From: an uncultured Propionimicrobium sp.
GTDB lineage: Bacteria > Actinomycetota > Actinomycetes > Propionibacteriales > Propionibacteriaceae
Length of the DNA stretch: 64,000 bases
NCBI GenBank assembly: GCA_946221385.1
Contig: CAMIGX010000001.1
Span: 186,001 to 250,000 of the forward strand
Direction: 5' to 3'
This document shows positions 35,531 through 45,222 of this stretch, in pieces; positions within the stretch are counted from its first letter, which is position 1, and every line of letters begins with the position of its first letter. The notes under the pieces are model-generated. The model saw nothing but the letters and a program-made list of their open reading frames with translations, was not told where the DNA came from and did no database searches. Made by a program: the position numbers and the translations under genes.

Positions 35531-37079
35531 TCTGCGACGGATGGGCTGCTCTGCTCATCGAACGTTCCGCCGAACGGGCGATCCACCAAATGCCGCCGGC
35601 TAATGCGACGCCAAAAGCCATCGCGTCATTTCGCCACGACATCACGATGCCGTCATAGCAAAGCAGCATCAGCGACAGCCAAACGCTGGCACGGATGGCT
35701 TTGCGTTCAAAATCTGCCCACGGAATCAGCAGTCCACCCCACAGCAGATACCAGCTGCGCAGCGCGGGTGCGCAGATCGCGACGACCAAATATGCCTTCG
35801 CGAGAAAAGAATGCGGCTTGTTGCGGGCTTCGGTCAGCGCCAACCAGCCCACACTGATCGCAGCGACGATCATGCCGACGGTGCGCGAGTAGCGAATCGC
35901 AGCGTGATTAGTGGGGTCGAGATTGAACCAGTCCAAGACGATCTGGATCAGGTAGCCGATGATCATGAAGGGCGCGATGGTGACGACCAAGCCGGGCACG
36001 CCGACCGCATTCAGCCAACCAAGGCCCAAGCCCGTTGCCCAGCTGACTAGCGCGAATGATCCAATCGCTGTGGCGCAGCTGATCAAAATTCGCGAACCGT
36101 TGACGGCGACTTCGCGCGCTGAAAAATCCCGCCATGGTCGCCGGATGAGCGGCAGCGCATAGGCGGCCAGAAAAGCGGGCTGCTTGATCGCCGCCGCGAT
36201 GCCGACGATGACCGCTGCCAGCAGCCACCAGTGCGACTGCGCCGCCGCGCGACGTCGGCTAGGTAGACCCGCGACCCAGGCCGCGACGATGACCAGTCCG
36301 ATCATCAGCGAGTCATTATGCGCCCCGCCGATGAAGTCGATGACCAGTAGCGGATTCAAGGTCGCGAACCAGGCTGCGAAGGCCGGATCTTTGCCGATGC
36401 CGTTGGCTACTCGCGGCACCAGCAGACCGATCGCGACCACCCCTAAAAGCGCAGGGATACGTTGCAGGACCGCAGCCAAGTAGGGATTGAATCCGGAGGC
36501 TTCGACCAATAGCCGCTGAATTTGCAAACTCAACGGCCCATAGGGTGCAACGGTATTTCGCCACACCCATGACACCTGATCAGCGAACGGACCAGGCAAG
36601 ACTGACGGCCCCGCTTCGTAGGGATTGATGCCGTTATGCAGCAGCCAGCCTTGAGCCGCGTAGGAATATGCGTCATGGCTGAAGATGGGCGGCGCGAGCA
36701 GCATCGGGGCTCCCCAAATCAGCAAGATCGCCCAATGCCGAAGGTGGTGATAGACGAATTTCTCGTCCTGGCCGCCGGGCCGGGGACGCAGCCTAAACCA
36801 GGCGTCCACGAGCAATAACATGCCGCCCATCGTCGCCAAGGTGCCGGCGATTCGCATTCCGGTGCCGGTCAGCTGCCAGCCATCTAAAATCCGCCAAAGT
36901 GGGGTGCTGCGCGGCAGATAGGCCGGCGACAACGCGCCGAGCGAGATCAGGATCGTCGCCAATAAGCCACGTCGAACGCGGCCGTCTCGCCAGGCGGCGT
37001 TCAAGTCACGGCCGGCGTTGCGCGTCCACTCCCCCAAGCGGCCAGCGCGGGCCTGCGAGGTCGTCGACGGATTCGGCAT
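35490..37079 (-). CDS. MptB-like polyprenol-phosphomannose alpha-1,6-mannosyltransferase
   Basis: A GT-C glycosyltransferase of about 529 residues with roughly a dozen membrane helices. The external loop SHDAYSYAAQGWLLHNGINP followed by YEAGP matches the (D)YSYxAQG..NPY..GP signature of the MptA/MptB family, which adds mannose from polyprenyl phosphate to lipomannan or similar glycolipids. I start at ATG 37079. The frame stays open to 37502, but that part lies opposite korA and has no family similarity. It is divergent from korA with 73 bases between. A role in a lipoglycan of the cell envelope is likely; the acceptor is unknown. Confidence 0.85.
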   Translation of the reverse strand: MPNPSTTSQARAGRLGEWTRNAGRDLNAAWRDGRVRRGLLATILISLGALSPAYLPRSTPLWRILDGWQLTGTGMRIAGTLATMGGMLLLVDAWFRLRPRPGGQDEKFVYHHLRHWAILLIWGAPMLLAPPIFSHDAYSYAAQGWLLHNGINPYEAGPSVLPGPFADQVSWVWRNTVAPYGPLSLQIQRLLVEASGFNPYLAAVLQRIPALLGVVAIGLLVPRVANGIGKDPAFAAWFATLNPLLVIDFIGGAHNDSLMIGLVIVAAWVAGLPSRRRAAAQSHWWLLAAVIVGIAAAIKQPAFLAAYALPLIRRPWRDFSAREVAVNGSRILISCATAIGSFALVSWATGLGLGWLNAVGVPGLVVTIAPFMIIGYLIQIVLDWFNLDPTNHAAIRYSRTVGMIVAAISVGWLALTEARNKPHSFLAKAYLVVAICAPALRSWYLLWGGLLIPWADFERKAIRASVWLSLMLLCYDGIVMSWRNDAMAFGVALAGGIWWIARSAERSMSRAAHPSQISRDSRRRPQRDR

Positions 37080-37152
37080 GTTAGGCAGCCTATCGGCGCG
37101 CACTAGACTTGTCGGAGCCCACCGTCCGGGCGTTGGAATCTGGAGGAAAGAC

Positions 37153-39003
37153 GTGACCCAATCGTTGCCCGTCACCCGGTTAGACCGCGTGGTCATCCGG
37201 TTCGCTGGCGATTCTGGCGACGGCATGCAGTTGACCGGCGGACGTTTCGGCAGCCAATCTGCGCAAGCTGGCAATGACATCGCCACGCTGCCAGACTTCC
37301 CGGCCGAGATCCGCGCGCCGCAAGGATCGCTGGGCGGCGTGTCCAGTTTCCAGGTGCATTTTGCCGACCACGACATCGTCACCACCGGTGAACAATTGGA
37401 TGCGCTGGTCGCGATGAATCCAGCGGCGCTGCGCGTCCATCTACCGGCGCTGCGCAAGGGTGGCCTGCTGATCACCGACGTCGCCGAATTCAATAAGCGC
37501 AACCTGAGCCGAGCCGGCTACGGGGCTAATCCGCTTGAAGATGGCTCCTTGGCAGCTTGGCAGCTGGTCGCTTTAGACCTGACGTCGATGACGGCGGCCG
37601 CCGTCGAAGCCTTCGGGCTCAACCGTAAGCAGGCCAGCCGATCGCGCAATATGTTTGCCCTAGGACTGGCGAGTTGGTTGTACAGCCAAGATCCCAAACC
37701 GACCGAGGAATGGTTGATCGCTAAATTCGCCCGCGACGAGCTACTGCGTGACGCGAACCTCGCGGCGCTGCGCGCCGGGCACGCCTATGGCGAGACTGCC
37801 GAACTGTTCTCGGTGCGTTTCGAGGTGCCGCAAGCTCAGCTCAAGGCTGGTAGTTATCGACAGATTTCGGGCAATCAGGCGACCGCTTTGGGTCTGCTGG
37901 CTGCTGCTCAGCGCAGCGGACGGCAACTGTTCTTAGGCGCCTATCCGATCACCCCGGCATCAGATCTCTTGCATGACCTGTCACGACGCAAAGCTCAAGG
38001 CGTCATGACCTTCCAAGCCGAGGACGAGATCGCCGCGGCGGGTGCCGCCTTAGGCGCTTCGTTCGGCGGCGCGCTGGGCGTCACGACCACTTCGGGGCCC
38101 GGTTTCGCGCTCAAACAGGAGACGATCAACCTTGCCCTGATGACCGAACTGCCGCTGGTCATCATCGACGTGCAGCGGGCTGGCCCGTCGACCGGCATGC
38201 CGACTAAAGCTGAGCAAGCCGACCTCTTGCAGGCCTTGTGGGGACGCAATGGTGAATCCCCGCTGCCGGTCTTCGCTCCTCGCTCGCCAGCAGATTGTTT
38301 CTGGGCCGCTTTCGAAGCATGCCGCGTCGCGCTCGAACATCGCACGCCGGTGGTGGTGTTGACGGACGCCTACCTGGCCAATGGTTCGGAGCCCTGGCAA
38401 TATCCAAAGCCAGCTGAGCTGCCGCTCATCGAGCCGGAATTCATGACCCCCGAATCGGCTGACGAAGACTTCCAGCCCTATCATCGCGACGCCAAACTGG
38501 CCCGTAACTGGGCTATTCCGGGCACCCCAGGCCTCGAGCATCGCATCGGTGGGCTGGAGAAGTCAGCGCTGACTGGTGCGATCTCTTATGACGGCGACAA
38601 TCACGACCTCATGGTGCGTACCCGGGCAGAACATATTGATTCGATCCCGGTTCCTGACGCCGATATCGATGCCGACGACGGCGCTCGATTGGCGGTCGTC
38701 AGCTGGGGTTCTGCGTGGGGTTCGATCACTGCTGCGGTGCGGCGCGTGCGAGCTGCTGGCCGCAAAATCAGCCACATTCACGTCCCTAGCTTGCGTCCGC
38801 TGCCGGCTAATCTCGGTGCGGCCCTGCAGGGCTATCAGCGCATCATCGTCCCCGAAATGAACTCTGGGCAGCTGCGGTTGTTGCTGCGGGCCACCTATCT
38901 GGTCGACGCGCGCGGCTTCAACCAGGTGCGCGGGCTGCCGCTGTCGGTGCTGGAATTGACGGAATATCTGCAAGCCGAATTGGCTGAGGTGAGCAATGAC
39001 TGA
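37153..39003 (+). CDS. korA: 2-oxoacid:ferredoxin oxidoreductase, fused gamma-alpha subunit
   Basis: Together with KorB it oxidises 2-oxoglutarate (or a similar oxoacid) to acyl-CoA, reducing ferredoxin. From GTG 37153, 10 bases after GGAGGAAAG, it has 616 residues. The gamma domain comes first (RFAGDSGDGMQLTGGRFGSQ), then the alpha pyrimidine-binding domain (GAYPITPASDLLHDLSR, AEDEIAAAGAALGAS, TTSGPGFALKQE, VDVQRAGPSTGMPTK) and a C-terminal domain. An open stretch back to 37018 lacks similarity and is excluded. It overlaps korB by 8 bases. The enzyme class is oxygen-sensitive in many bacteria but works aerobically in Mycobacterium. Confidence 0.94.
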   Translation: MTQSLPVTRLDRVVIRFAGDSGDGMQLTGGRFGSQSAQAGNDIATLPDFPAEIRAPQGSLGGVSSFQVHFADHDIVTTGEQLDALVAMNPAALRVHLPALRKGGLLITDVAEFNKRNLSRAGYGANPLEDGSLAAWQLVALDLTSMTAAAVEAFGLNRKQASRSRNMFALGLASWLYSQDPKPTEEWLIAKFARDELLRDANLAALRAGHAYGETAELFSVRFEVPQAQLKAGSYRQISGNQATALGLLAAAQRSGRQLFLGAYPITPASDLLHDLSRRKAQGVMTFQAEDEIAAAGAALGASFGGALGVTTTSGPGFALKQETINLALMTELPLVIIDVQRAGPSTGMPTKAEQADLLQALWGRNGESPLPVFAPRSPADCFWAAFEACRVALEHRTPVVVLTDAYLANGSEPWQYPKPAELPLIEPEFMTPESADEDFQPYHRDAKLARNWAIPGTPGLEHRIGGLEKSALTGAISYDGDNHDLMVRTRAEHIDSIPVPDADIDADDGARLAVVSWGSAWGSITAAVRRVRAAGRKISHIHVPSLRPLPANLGAALQGYQRIIVPEMNSGQLRLLLRATYLVDARGFNQVRGLPLSVLELTEYLQAELAEVSND

Positions 39004-40108
39004 GCTATTGGAAAATCCGGGTCGCAGTTTCGGCAGCGGCGGGCTAGCCGGCGTGCCCTTGGCGATCGAGCCGCTCAATAAGAAGGCCTTCAGCACCGAT
39101 CAAGAGGTGCGCTGGTGTCCCGGTTGTGGCGACTATTCGGTCTTAGCGGCGATGCAGCAGATCCTGCCTGAGTTGGGCATTGCGCGGGAAAATACCGTAG
39201 TCGTCTCGGGAATCGGTTGCTCCTCGCGGTTCCCCTACTATCTGAACTCCTATGGTCTGCACTCGATCCACGGCCGGGCGCCGGCGATCGCGACTGGTCT
39301 AGCGATGACCCGACCTGATCTAGCGGTCTTCGTCGCCACTGGTGATGGCGATGCGCTATCGATCGGCGGCAATCATCTGATTCACGCGCTGCGACGCAAC
39401 GTCAATTTGACGATCCTGCTGTTCAACAACCGGATCTATGGCTTGACGAAAGGCCAATTCTCTCCGACCAGCGAGCTGGGTAAAGTCACCAAGTCTTCGC
39501 CGCTAGGCAGCGTCGACACTCCGATGAATCCGATTTCGCTGGCGCTGGGCGCAGAGGCTACTTTTGTGGCTCGCAGCATCGATTCCGATCGTGCTCATCT
39601 GACCGCTACCTTGCGGGCCGCGGCGCAGCATCGTGGTTCGGCACTGGTCGAGATCTATCAAAATTGCCCGATTTTCAATGACGGAGCGTTCGACGATCTG
39701 ACTGGCCCAGAAGCTGAACACAGCGTCATCCGGCTGCAGCCTGGTGAGCCGATCTTGTTTGCTGGCGGCACCCATGGTGTGGTGCGAAATGCAGACGGCT
39801 CGCTCGACGTCGCCGAAGTCACTGAGGTCGGCATGGACGCTGTCGTCGTCCACGATCCGACGGTGCGCGACCCCAGCTATGCGTTCGCTTTGTCACGGCT
39901 CAGCGAAGCGGGTCGGGTCGGGTCGACTCCAGTCGGCATTTTCCGGCAGGTGATCCGTCCAACATTTGACGACGCAGCCCGCGAACAGATTCACCTATCG
40001 ATGGGTCGCGAACTGGCCGCTACCGAACCTTGGCAACGCCAAGATTTCATCACCGAAGACGAATTGGCGCTCGCCTTGGCCGGGGATGACACGTGGGTCA
40101 TCGACTGA
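38996..40108 (+). CDS. korB: 2-oxoacid:ferredoxin oxidoreductase beta subunit
   Basis: The thiamine-diphosphate-binding beta subunit, 370 residues. WCPGCGDYSVLAAMQQ gives the CxxC for a 4Fe-4S cluster, GIGCSSRFPYY a third Cys, and ATGDGDALSIGGNHLIHALR with NNRIYGLTKGQFSPTS the thiamine-diphosphate/Mg site. ENCPIF-type YQNCPIFND is present. The C-terminal extension of about 100 residues resembles other actinobacterial KorB. It is co-translated with korA. No ferredoxin gene is adjacent. Confidence 0.94.
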   Translation: MTELLENPGRSFGSGGLAGVPLAIEPLNKKAFSTDQEVRWCPGCGDYSVLAAMQQILPELGIARENTVVVSGIGCSSRFPYYLNSYGLHSIHGRAPAIATGLAMTRPDLAVFVATGDGDALSIGGNHLIHALRRNVNLTILLFNNRIYGLTKGQFSPTSELGKVTKSSPLGSVDTPMNPISLALGAEATFVARSIDSDRAHLTATLRAAAQHRGSALVEIYQNCPIFNDGAFDDLTGPEAEHSVIRLQPGEPILFAGGTHGVVRNADGSLDVAEVTEVGMDAVVVHDPTVRDPSYAFALSRLSEAGRVGSTPVGIFRQVIRPTFDDAAREQIHLSMGRELAATEPWQRQDFITEDELALALAGDDTWVID

Positions 40109-40284
40109 CCTGGAGCAATGTCGCTATCAACACCGATCGATCGCTCGGCGAAGTTGGCTGAACTGTGGCAGGCGACATAGCAGGTGTTGCCAGCTCGCTG
40201 GTGCTTGATCGGGAACGCGACGTAGCGCGGTGAGCTAGCTAGGCTGTCTTCGTCCCCTGTCCACCCCCATCCCGTGGAGCGCTG

Positions 40285-41874
40285 ATGAGTCAAGACGGTC
40301 CGCACTCGCCGCAACCTGATCAGGTGCCGCAGCAACCCGATCTGCCGCCTAGTAATCCGCGTGCCCCGATTCGTCCCGACGATGTCCGCGACCTCGAGGC
40401 TGGCATCGTGGCAGAAGATCAGACGCGATTGGCTCCGGTCAAAGCGAACCGCCCGAAGCCGATTAAGCCCGAGGATGTGCGTGACCAACAGTCTGGTGTG
40501 ACCTCCGAGGACCAGACCCGGCTTGCCCAGCGCCCACCCAAACCGGGCGGGACGACAGCTCCGATGCCACCGGCAAGCGCAGATATTTCGACTGCGCTGA
40601 ATGCTGATAGCGCTGGCCCACGACCTGAGCTTGGTGGGTCTGGATCGGGCATTGGGTCTGGCGCCAGTTGGGGTGGCGACTCGCGACACGCCAGTTACCT
40701 GGGCAGCGGCGTTGGGCAAAGCACCCATGGCAGCTTGGGCACTAGCGGACCCGGCAGCGAATCCTGGCGGCGTGGTTCGACGACGGGACGTTCAGGCTAT
40801 CGCTACAGCCGTCCCGTCGACCGCTATACGGTGCCCGAAGAAGAAATCGAGCAGACAAAGCGCACCTTGAATGTGCGGACCTTGTTGATCGGCTTAGTCG
40901 GTCTGATCATTTTCGGAATCGTCGCTGGCTTCCTATATGTCCGCTTCATTCGTGACGTAGCACCTAGCGCAGACGTCAGCGTCAAACCGAGCACGTCTAC
41001 CTCAGGCGGTCCTCGCATCGGCACCCCTGAAGAAGTCGTCCGCAAATACTTGCACGCCTTAGCTGACGGCGACGTTACGACCGCGATCAGCATGGGGCCC
41101 CGCTCGCCAGGTGAAATGGTCGCGATTACCTCGCAGGCTTATGCGAAATCCTTGCAGACCCATCCCATCACCGACATTTCGGTGCCCCGTCAAGACAATG
41201 TCTCCAGCTTCGTGGCCGCCTCGTACAAGGTCGGCGGTCAGCAGGTCGACACCCGCTTCCGCGTGCAACGCAATGACGACGGCGGCTGGCGCTTGGCTCG
41301 TTCAACGATCGAGTTCAAATTCAATTACCGCAACGCGGAGGGCTTGCCGCTGCTGCTCAATGGTGAACGGCTCGAAGGCACCACCGCGGCGCTGCTGCCT
41401 GGTTCATATAGCGTCGCGACTGGTCTGCCGTTCATCGATTTCGGCCGGGACGATCGAGTGACGATCAGCAACCTGGAATATGAGGGCACCGTGCAACGCA
41501 CCTTGACTCCGGCATTGACCGCCGAAGGCGGCAAGGTGCTCTTGCAAGCTGGTCGTAATTCGCTGCAAGAGTGCTTGAATTCAGGAAGTCTGAATCCGTC
41601 GGGTTGCCCAAATCAGATGCACGCGTCGGCGCCCTATGAGCCGTCATCGGTCAAATGGGCGCTCATCGACGACCCCTTCGCGAACACGGCGGGTTCGCTC
41701 GACATCAACCGCGCCACTTGGGGCCAGGCCAGCGTGCTGCTGCGTTTTGAAGTGTCCTTCACCTACACCGATGGGACGACCAGCGGCACCCAGCGGCCAA
41801 CGCCGATCACCGCGAGCTTCGGCGCTGACATGAGCGTCACCGACCAGGCGGCGGTGCGAGTCGTCTGGAGCTGA
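40285..41874 (+). CDS. Single-pass membrane protein with disordered, repeat-bearing N-terminus
   Basis: A 529-residue protein I cannot assign to a named function. Residues 1 to about 190 are Pro/Gly/Ser-rich and disordered and include a duplicated 25-residue unit (26-50 and 57-81), each ending EDQTRLA. One membrane helix lies at about 198-220 (LLIGLVGLIIFGIVAGFLYV). The remaining 300 residues would be outside, beginning with a cystatin-like/DUF4878-like segment (PEEVVRKYLHALADGD). It resembles proteins that present threonines to Ser/Thr kinases or FHA domains inside and sense something outside; that is inference. It starts at ATG 40285, 177 bases after korB and just upstream of an M13 peptidase. 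Confidence 0.75.
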   Translation: MSQDGPHSPQPDQVPQQPDLPPSNPRAPIRPDDVRDLEAGIVAEDQTRLAPVKANRPKPIKPEDVRDQQSGVTSEDQTRLAQRPPKPGGTTAPMPPASADISTALNADSAGPRPELGGSGSGIGSGASWGGDSRHASYLGSGVGQSTHGSLGTSGPGSESWRRGSTTGRSGYRYSRPVDRYTVPEEEIEQTKRTLNVRTLLIGLVGLIIFGIVAGFLYVRFIRDVAPSADVSVKPSTSTSGGPRIGTPEEVVRKYLHALADGDVTTAISMGPRSPGEMVAITSQAYAKSLQTHPITDISVPRQDNVSSFVAASYKVGGQQVDTRFRVQRNDDGGWRLARSTIEFKFNYRNAEGLPLLLNGERLEGTTAALLPGSYSVATGLPFIDFGRDDRVTISNLEYEGTVQRTLTPALTAEGGKVLLQAGRNSLQECLNSGSLNPSGCPNQMHASAPYEPSSVKWALIDDPFANTAGSLDINRATWGQASVLLRFEVSFTYTDGTTSGTQRPTPITASFGADMSVTDQAAVRVVWS

Positions 41875-41915
41875 GCGACGCTCGCGGGAGCGGGGTGCGC
41901 TAGTAAGGTGGACAG

Positions 41916-43901
41916 GTGAGCACTGAATCGACCCAAACCCCCGCTGATCGCAATGACGCGCTGCAGCTGAATCATTTAGACCCGCAAATCCCAGCTACCG
42001 AAGATCTCTTCCGGCACGCTAACGGTGCCTGGTTGAAGACCGCTGAGATCCCCGACGATCAAAGCTGGTGGGGTCCTTTCTTGATCCTGAATGAGCAATC
42101 TCGGCAGGCCGTCCGACAGATCGTCGACGAATTGACCCCAGACGACGATCCAGGCACCGAGCATTCGAAGATCGCCAATCTCTATGCGTCCTTCATGGCT
42201 GAAGATCGCATCGAGGAGCTTGGCATCGAACCGCTGGCAGAGCTGCTAGCGCGGGTTGATGCTATCGAATCGCTCGACGATCTGATGCGGCATTGGGGAT
42301 GGAGCCTGCGCCATGGCATCGGTTGGCTCGGTTCGATGGACAATGACGCCGATCCTGGTGATCCCAAGCGTTATTTGATGTTCGTCGGTCAAAGTGGCAT
42401 TGGGCTGCCTGACGAAGAGTACTACCGACTCGATCAGCACGCCGAGATTCGGGAGGCCTATCAAGCCCATCTAGTCAAGATGTTCGAATTGGCTGGCATC
42501 AGCGATGCCAGCGAGCAGGCCGGCACGGTCTTCGAGCTGGAGACTGAAATCGCCGCCTACCACTGGGACAAGGTGCGGCTGCGTGACCTCGTGCAGATGT
42601 ATCACCCACAGACCTGGGACGAATTCTGCGCCGAGACCCCAAATTTGAATTGGGACGAATTCCTAGCCGGCGCCCAACTGCCGGTCGAATCGGTGGCTAC
42701 CGTCGTCAATGCGCAGCACACCTTCTGGCCAGCAGCCGCTGAGCTAGTGACCGAAGCCCGGCTGCCGGCTTGGCGAGCCTGGAGCCGTTGGCAACTGATC
42801 GACGCGCTGGCGCCCTTCCTGACCGAGGCGCTGGTCATGGAAGACTTCGATTTCAACGCGCGGAAACTTTCCGGCACCCCTCAGATCCAAGAGCGTTGGA
42901 AGCGCGGCGTGAAATTCACCCAGGCAGTGCTCGGTGAAGCGATCGGCAAGATTTACGTTGACAAGCACTTCCCGGCAGATCACAAAGCCGCAGCTCAAGA
43001 GTTGGTTGAAAATCTGATCGAGGCTTACCGCCGTTCGATCGTCGAACTTGATTGGATGACCGACGCCACCCGCCAAGAAGCGCTGACCAAACTCGCCAAC
43101 TTCCGATACAAGATCGGCTACCCCGACAAATGGCGTGACTACGGGAAACTAGAGATCGTGCCGGGCGACCTGGTCGGCAATGTCTTGCGAGCCAATAGCT
43201 TCGAGTTGGATCACACCATCGAGCAGCTGTCTGGGCCGGTCGATAAAGACGAATGGTTGATGCTTCCGCAGTCGGTCAACGCCTACTATCACCCGTTGCG
43301 CAATGAGATCGTCTTCCCAGCCGCCATCTTGCAGCCGCCCTTCTTCTCCCCTGACGCTGACGACGCCGTCAACTACGGCGGCATCGGCGCGGTGATCGGC
43401 CACGAGATCGGGCATGGCTTTGACGATGAGGGTTCGACCTGTGACGGCGAGGGTCGGCTGCGGAATTGGTGGACCGATGAGGATCGGGCAGCTTTTGAGC
43501 AGCGCACAGCGGCTTTGGTCGATCAATTCTCGGCCCTGCATCCCAGCGAGGCGCCGGAGCTTTCCGTCAACGGCGAGTTGACGTTAGGTGAGAACATTGG
43601 TGACCTGGGCGGTCTTTCGATCGCCTATGACGCCTGGCAGATCGCCTGCGACGGCGCACAGCCTGAGCCGATCAATGGGTTGAGCGGCGCTCAGCGGCTG
43701 TTCTTGAGCTGGGCGCAAGTCTGGAACGGCCTGTTCCGCCCCGAAGACATCCGTGAGCAGATCGCTACCGATCCGCACTCACCGCACGAATTCCGCTGCA
43801 ATCAGACCGTGCGCAATATTCCACAATTCCACGAGGCTTTCGACACCAAGCCTGGAGATGCGATGTGGTTGGCTCCCGAGGAGCGCGTGTCGATCTGGTG
43901 A
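41916..43901 (+). CDS. M13-family zinc metallopeptidase (PepO/neprilysin type)
   Basis: A 661-residue zinc endopeptidase of the neprilysin family, which cuts peptides of up to about 40 residues. The zinc motif HEIGH is at 496-500, the third ligand E559 lies in ENIGDLGG with D563 behind it, and the substrate-binding NAYY is upstream (SVNAYYHPLRNEIVFPAAIL). The C-terminal ..W motif (DAMWLAPEERVSIW) is intact. There is no signal peptide or membrane segment, so it should be cytoplasmic, as in other bacterial PepO. It starts at GTG 41916, 42 bases after the membrane-protein gene. Confidence 0.95.
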   Translation: MSTESTQTPADRNDALQLNHLDPQIPATEDLFRHANGAWLKTAEIPDDQSWWGPFLILNEQSRQAVRQIVDELTPDDDPGTEHSKIANLYASFMAEDRIEELGIEPLAELLARVDAIESLDDLMRHWGWSLRHGIGWLGSMDNDADPGDPKRYLMFVGQSGIGLPDEEYYRLDQHAEIREAYQAHLVKMFELAGISDASEQAGTVFELETEIAAYHWDKVRLRDLVQMYHPQTWDEFCAETPNLNWDEFLAGAQLPVESVATVVNAQHTFWPAAAELVTEARLPAWRAWSRWQLIDALAPFLTEALVMEDFDFNARKLSGTPQIQERWKRGVKFTQAVLGEAIGKIYVDKHFPADHKAAAQELVENLIEAYRRSIVELDWMTDATRQEALTKLANFRYKIGYPDKWRDYGKLEIVPGDLVGNVLRANSFELDHTIEQLSGPVDKDEWLMLPQSVNAYYHPLRNEIVFPAAILQPPFFSPDADDAVNYGGIGAVIGHEIGHGFDDEGSTCDGEGRLRNWWTDEDRAAFEQRTAALVDQFSALHPSEAPELSVNGELTLGENIGDLGGLSIAYDAWQIACDGAQPEPINGLSGAQRLFLSWAQVWNGLFRPEDIREQIATDPHSPHEFRCNQTVRNIPQFHEAFDTKPGDAMWLAPEERVSIW

Positions 43902-44141
43902 GAGTGATGGCAGATCTCAAGATCAGCTAGGCGGGCCGATGCAGCACGCCGTCTGGGGAAGCTTACTGACCAGCTCCCAGCAGTTCGAGCACAGGTCCGC
44001 ACCCGCAGCCAGCGAGCAGCAAAGATTCCCGTGGCTGATAGCGCGGGGATTTGCTTTGTCGCCTGCGGCAGCTAGCGTGCACGGCAGCGCGGTTTAGCGT
44101 AGGTTGGCTGTGGTTGAGGCAGTCGCCGTTGGCGACGAGAA

Positions 44142-45128
44142 ATGAGGATGATGAACGAGCTGAGCCGCGACGAGGCGTTCGAAATTCAGCTGACGCAGTG
44201 GCTAGGCGACTTCGAAGCCAGGCTGCGTCAGGTCGTCGTCGACGAAAATCCGTTCGTCACCGAAGCTGCCCGGCATCTCATTGACGCCGGCGGTAAACGT
44301 TTCCGTCCCGCCTTGATCTGGACGTGCGCGCAATTCAGCGCTGACGTAGACCCTGCCAAGCTCATCGACGCCGCACTGGTGATCGAACTCACCCACGTCG
44401 CTAGCCTCTATCACGACGACGTCATGGACGAGGCTGAATTGCGCCGGGCGGCTGCGTCAGCCAATGCCCGTTACGGCAATACCATCGCGATCTTGGTCGG
44501 TGACTATCTATTCGCCCGCGCCAGCCGCGTGGTCGCCGATCTAGGCACGGACTTCGTGGCGCTGCAGGCCGAGACTTTCGTCGAGCTGGTTCGCGGCCAG
44601 ATCGCTGAGACTAAAGGTCCGCAGCCCGGCGATGACGCCGTCGCCCACCACCTATCGGTCATTGACGGCAAGACCGCCTCGCTGATCAAGGCCGCTGCGT
44701 TGTTCGGCGCGATGGTCGCTGAACTAGATGACGCGACGACCCGCACGCTGGGTGAATTTGGCCACGAGATTGGCATGCTCTTCCAGATGTCGGACGATCT
44801 GATCGACATCACTTCAGACCACACTGGCAAGACTCCTGGCACCGACTTGCGTGAGGGCATTCCGACGCTAGCGACTCTGCTCTTAGCGGCCTCGCAGGAC
44901 GCGGCCGATCAGCAGCTAGCTGCCCGCCTGGCAGGCGACTTGTCTGATGACGCACAGTTGGCTGATGTTTTAGCTCAGCTGCGCGCCAATCACGTCATTG
45001 ACGATGTGCGCGCCGCGATCGCTCAGCGCGCCGACGAAGCCCGCGCCTTGCTCGGCCCGCTGCCCGACGGCGCACCGAAGCAGGCCTTGCATCAGCTTTG
45101 CGACGAGGTAGCCCGTCGCATCTCTTGA
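44142..45128 (+). CDS. Long-chain polyprenyl diphosphate synthase (menaquinone side chain)
   Basis: A trans-prenyltransferase of 328 residues. The first Asp-rich motif is in LYHDDVMDEAELRR, the second in MSDDLIDI, and GGKRFRPALIW, KTASLIKAAALFG and GDYLFARAS are typical. It joins isopentenyl diphosphate to an allylic primer to give a C30-C50 chain. Its place beside the nuo operon, with menJ and an isochorismate synthase-like gene at the other end, suggests the side chain of menaquinone. Three close ATG codons (44142, 44148, 44151) are possible starts. A 240-base gap before it holds nothing recognisable. Confidence 0.92.
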   Translation: MRMMNELSRDEAFEIQLTQWLGDFEARLRQVVVDENPFVTEAARHLIDAGGKRFRPALIWTCAQFSADVDPAKLIDAALVIELTHVASLYHDDVMDEAELRRAAASANARYGNTIAILVGDYLFARASRVVADLGTDFVALQAETFVELVRGQIAETKGPQPGDDAVAHHLSVIDGKTASLIKAAALFGAMVAELDDATTRTLGEFGHEIGMLFQMSDDLIDITSDHTGKTPGTDLREGIPTLATLLLAASQDAADQQLAARLAGDLSDDAQLADVLAQLRANHVIDDVRAAIAQRADEARALLGPLPDGAPKQALHQLCDEVARRIS

Positions 45129-45166
45129 TGACGCCACGGACATCGGCGTCTTGATCTCACAAAGCA

Positions 45167-45197
45167 ACGTCCCCGAGCAGATGCTGCTCGGGGACGT
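45167..45197. terminator. Bidirectional stem-loop between the polyprenyl synthase and nuoN
   Basis: A perfect 14-bp stem, 45167-45180 with 45184-45197, around a 3-base loop lies between two convergent genes. On the minus strand TGCTTTG follows, on the plus strand ACAACTAAAG, so the U-runs are poor, but the stem is very strong and would end both transcripts. Confidence 0.75.
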
Positions 45198-45222
45198 ACA
45201 ACTAAAGAGGGTTGTGACCAGC

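Noticed and set aside
37082..37092. TAGGCAGCCTA near the MptB-like start as a second iron box
   Set aside because: Only 11 bases long and it lacks the spaced AGG..AGGCT..CCT pattern; chance is likely.
37080..37502. N-terminal extension of the MptB-like gene over korA
   Set aside because: The added residues are the mirror of korA coding sequence and lack membrane helices. The ATG at 37079 begins the plausible protein.
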